Assembly (NCBI GenBank): GCA_021802595.1
Contig: JAJZRT010000136.1
Span: forward strand, 1-8,217
Source of the DNA: Pseudomonadota bacterium
GTDB taxonomy: Bacteria > Pseudomonadota > Gammaproteobacteria > Burkholderiales > Thiobacillaceae
Direction: 5' to 3'
DNA: 8,217 nucleotides
In this document: one piece after another, positions 6,464 through 8,217 of the stretch
Layout: every line of letters starts with the position of its first letter
Position numbering within the stretch: the stretch's first letter is position 1
Position numbers and translations under genes: made by a program
Notes under the pieces: generated by a model
Told to the model about the DNA's origin: nothing
The model's database searches: none
What the model saw: the letters and a program-made list of their open reading frames with translations, nothing else

Positions 6464-6706
6464 ATGCAACCGACCCGTCGAGAGCGAGGTAGAGCAACTA
6501 TCGCAAGCTTCCAACTGGCTCCCCTTGCCGTTGACCCAAGCCTAGGAGGACATGCCGCAATATTCGGAACGGAGCTCTCGGCACAGGACGTTGCGCGAAT
6601 CGCATCCAACGCGCACGCAAGCATAGCCACGCGGCTGATCTCGCGCGGCCTCCCTACCGGGCGCACACGCGGGAGGGAGGGCATTGAGGTGGAAGAACTC
6701 GACTAA
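6464..6706 (+). CDS. Possible small helix-turn-helix (excisionase/AlpA-like) protein overlapping tnsA
   Basis: This 80-codon frame lies in the spacer before tnsA and overlaps the tnsA start by 23 bases. Its C-terminal half reads LSAQDVARIASNAHASIATR followed by LISRGLPTGRTRGREGIEVE and ELD. This resembles MerR/excisionase-type helix-turn-helix proteins (pattern L..EVA...G.S..TV.RLI..GLP..R..GR..I..EEL), with one extra residue between the helices. The N-terminal half looks unstructured and the ATG at 6464 has no ribosome site. An AGGAGG at 6544-6549 is followed by an ATG in a different frame. The frame could be a real regulator translationally coupled to tnsA, a decayed gene or a chance GC-rich frame. 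No third-position bias was computed. Confidence 0.3.
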   Translation: MQPTRRERGRATIASFQLAPLAVDPSLGGHAAIFGTELSAQDVARIASNAHASIATRLISRGLPTGRTRGREGIEVEELD

Positions 6707-7373
6707 AGTTGCTGTCGACACCTCCAACGAACTTTTTGTGAACCACTTCCCGCCCGTCCGAAAGATCGGCATTCAGACGCGCAGCGTCACGGGCACCATG
6801 CCCGGCGGGCAACGTTACGAGTCATCCCTCGAGCGCGACCTCATGGAGCTGGTTCGCGATGACCCCGACTTCGAGTCCTATCACCCTCAACCCGTTCGCA
6901 TCGATTACGTAGGCGCTACCGGGGACGCGAAGTCCTATACGCCTGACGCGTTGATCTTCTGGAAATCAGGTCGCCGGCCGCTGCTCGTTGAGGTCAAGCA
7001 CCGCGGCGATTGCCGTGGAATCTGGCGAGAACTCATCCAGAAGTTTCGTGCGGCACGAGCACATGCTCGAGAGTGCGGCTGGGACTTCGCCGTCCTGACG
7101 GAAGATCGGATTCGAGGCCCCCATCTCGAAAACGTCCGCTTTCTTCACGCGTACGTTCGATTGGGCCAAAGCCTGGCGGTGGAGCAGGCCATCCTCCTGG
7201 CCATTGAAGAAGGACACGTCACACCCAAGGCGGTACTCGAACACCTTCACAGCAAGGGCCATGAGAAGACGTCCACGCTGCCCAGTCTTTGGCACCTGAT
7301 TGCCACGCACGCTGTTCAGATCGATTGGACACGCAAGCTGGGCATGACGGCCGAACTGCGCGTTGGAGCTTGA
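6684..7373 (+). CDS. tnsA: TnsA-like transposon endonuclease (tniC type)
   Basis: This 229-residue protein is of the TnsA endonuclease family, which cuts the 5' ends of a Tn7-like element so that the DNA is fully excised. A TTG start at 6684 is chosen: GGGAGG (6671-6676) lies 7 bases before it, and the start retains the usual family N-terminus leading to RKIGIQTRSVTG. Restriction-enzyme-like active-site parts are visible. Acidic residues lie in RYESSLERD (E46/E50), Asp88 in YTPD, and Glu103-Lys105 in LLVEVKH. The QPVRIDY segment sits between them. The C-terminal part (IEEGHVTPKAVLEHLHSKGH onward) is the helical region that in Tn7 TnsA contacts TnsC. The stop is followed after one base by tnsB, so the two are co-translated. 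At 229 residues it is shorter than Tn7 TnsA (273) and fits tniC of Tn6022-like elements. All recognisable catalytic residues are present, so it is likely functional. Confidence 0.92.
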   Translation: MRWKNSTKVAVDTSNELFVNHFPPVRKIGIQTRSVTGTMPGGQRYESSLERDLMELVRDDPDFESYHPQPVRIDYVGATGDAKSYTPDALIFWKSGRRPLLVEVKHRGDCRGIWRELIQKFRAARAHARECGWDFAVLTEDRIRGPHLENVRFLHAYVRLGQSLAVEQAILLAIEEGHVTPKAVLEHLHSKGHEKTSTLPSLWHLIATHAVQIDWTRKLGMTAELRVGA

Positions 7374-7374
7374 C

Positions 7375-8217
7375 ATGAAGCGACTGGCCCCCGGGTCCGT
7401 GATCGCTTGGCAAGACGAGCAATGGATCCTCACCGACCTGGTCGGTCTGGATCGCGCAGAGCTGCGGGCGATGAAGGGACGGCGCAAGGTCCTTGCGCCG
7501 GTGGCCGAGTTGTCATCGCCGGCGCCGGTTCCACCACGGGCCGGGATTCATTCCATCAGCGAGTCTCAGTGGGACAAGGCTCTACGCACCTTTGATGCGC
7601 TGCAGGCGCTCATTGCGAAGCCCCGCCAACAACGGGGCCACGCCGATGTCGACGCAGTAGCCGCGAGGCTTGGACGCAGCCGTAGTACCGTCTACGCGCT
7701 GCTCGCCTGTTGGGACCAGAGGGAACGAGTCTCCGACTTTGTCCGAAAGTCTCGTTCCGACAAAGGCGGTAGCCGCCTCGCGCCCGAGGTCAAGTCCATC
7801 GTCGAGCGTGAGATCGATCAGGTCTACGCCCGACAGGAAAGGCCCACATTCGCCGAGACCTGGAGAAGCGTTCGTCTCGCATGTGTCATGGCCAAGCTCC
7901 CGCCACCCTCAGAGGGCACTGTCGTGCGCGCGATTCGTCTGCGCAATCCGCGCGCGATGGACACCGCCAGGTATGGTGCAAAGCACGCGCGGGAGAAATA
8001 CGAGCCGTTGCGAGGATCCTTTCCCAATGCCGATTTCCCGCTTGCCGTCGTCCAGATCGACCACACTCCGATCGACCTGATCCTGGTCAGCGACCACGAC
8101 CGCCAGCCGGTGGACCGAGCCTACCTGACCCTAGTCATCGATGTGTGCACGCGGATGGTGGCCGGCTTTTCGGTCGCCTTTGAGCACCCCGGTGCGTTGA
8201 CCGCTGCACTGGCTCTG
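7375..8217 (+). CDS. tnsB: TnsB/TniA-like DDE transposase, N-terminal part (runs off the window)
   Basis: The first 281 codons of the Mu/TnsB/TniA-type transposase are present and the frame is open to the right edge. The ATG at 7375 comes one base after the tnsA stop, indicating translational coupling. An N-terminal MuA-like region (residues 1-50) precedes a helix-turn-helix at about 90-113 (DVDAVAARLGRSRSTVYALL), part of the end-binding domain. The RNase H-like core begins near residue 222 with LAVVQIDHTPIDLILV, whose Asp229 is the expected first catalytic acid. LTLVIDVCTRMVAGFSV at 252-267 is the conserved strand of the rve fold. The second Asp and the Glu lie beyond the window. The protein binds the repeated end sites and joins the 3' ends to target DNA, working with TnsA and an AAA+ regulator expected downstream. 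TniA is the equivalent name in Tn402/Tn6022 elements. Confidence 0.93.
   Translation, partial: MKRLAPGSVIAWQDEQWILTDLVGLDRAELRAMKGRRKVLAPVAELSSPAPVPPRAGIHSISESQWDKALRTFDALQALIAKPRQQRGHADVDAVAARLGRSRSTVYALLACWDQRERVSDFVRKSRSDKGGSRLAPEVKSIVEREIDQVYARQERPTFAETWRSVRLACVMAKLPPPSEGTVVRAIRLRNPRAMDTARYGAKHAREKYEPLRGSFPNADFPLAVVQIDHTPIDLILVSDHDRQPVDRAYLTLVIDVCTRMVAGFSVAFEHPGALTAALAL

Larger units (their letters stand above)
2229..8217 (+). mobile_element. Tn7-like (Tn6022/AbaR-backbone type) transposon inserted in comM, left part
   Basis: The element runs from the comM junction through the right edge of the window. Evidence is the interruption of comM, a TGT-starting end at 2229 with repeated binding-site-like sequences, and adjacent tnsA and tnsB genes reading away from that end. 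comM is a recurrent insertion site for Tn6022-related elements such as the AbaR islands of Acinetobacter. The TnsA-like (tniC) then DDE transposase (tniA) order matches that backbone. The five bases before the end, CAGGC at 2224-2228, are the candidate target duplication, untestable without the far end. Three cargo genes and a spacer occupy 2349-6683. The exact boundary could be off by a few bases. Confidence 0.85.

Noticed and set aside
6316..6684. Minus-strand 122-codon frame in the spacer before tnsA
   Set aside because: It overlaps the 3' end of the preceding cargo gene antisense and shows no family resemblance or ribosome site.
2229..8217. CRISPR-associated transposon
   Set aside because: Tn7-like genes are present, but no cas gene, CRISPR repeat or guide array is visible in the window.

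Overview
The window looks like GC-rich betaproteobacterial DNA, plausibly Burkholderiales/Comamonadaceae. That placement is inferred from base composition and the style of the metY and comM products; nothing in the sequence names a species. It has two parts. Positions 1 to about 2228 are chromosomal backbone. From about 2229 to the right edge lies one end of a Tn7-like (Tn6022/AbaR-backbone type) transposon that has split comM.

Backbone: the 3' part of metY (O-acetylhomoserine sulfhydrylase) enters from the left edge and is followed by a strong hairpin. Next comes a compact type II toxin-antitoxin pair, a ribbon-helix-helix antitoxin followed by a RelE/ParE-like toxin, with an operator-like inverted repeat in front. 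The 3' half of comM (YifB-type AAA+ ATPase) lies convergently on the minus strand. It is complete from just upstream of Walker B to its stop codon but lacks the Walker A half.

Element: comM homology stops where an AT-rich, TGT-starting end begins. This end carries two copies of a 16-bp repeat (14/16 identical) exactly 30 bp apart, which look like transposase binding sites. Inside are three cargo genes of uncertain function. One is a minus-strand gene recalling the DUF5623 family. A divergent plus-strand gene has an N-terminal module like glyoxalase-related proteins. The third, plus-strand, gene has a C-terminus that recalls abortive-infection-like proteins. After a 278-bp spacer with a possible small helix-turn-helix ORF come tnsA (tniC-like endonuclease) and, 1 bp later, tnsB (tniA-like DDE transposase), which runs off the right edge. 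The ATPase and target-selector genes, the other transposon end and the 5' half of comM are expected further right.

Functionally, TnsA and TnsB should form a heteromeric cut-and-paste transposase acting on ends like the one seen here. The cargo genes are passengers placed between the end and the transposase operon. The first two share an N-terminal motif, which makes them the best candidates for an undescribed two-protein module. No CRISPR array, cas gene, tRNA or rRNA was seen.
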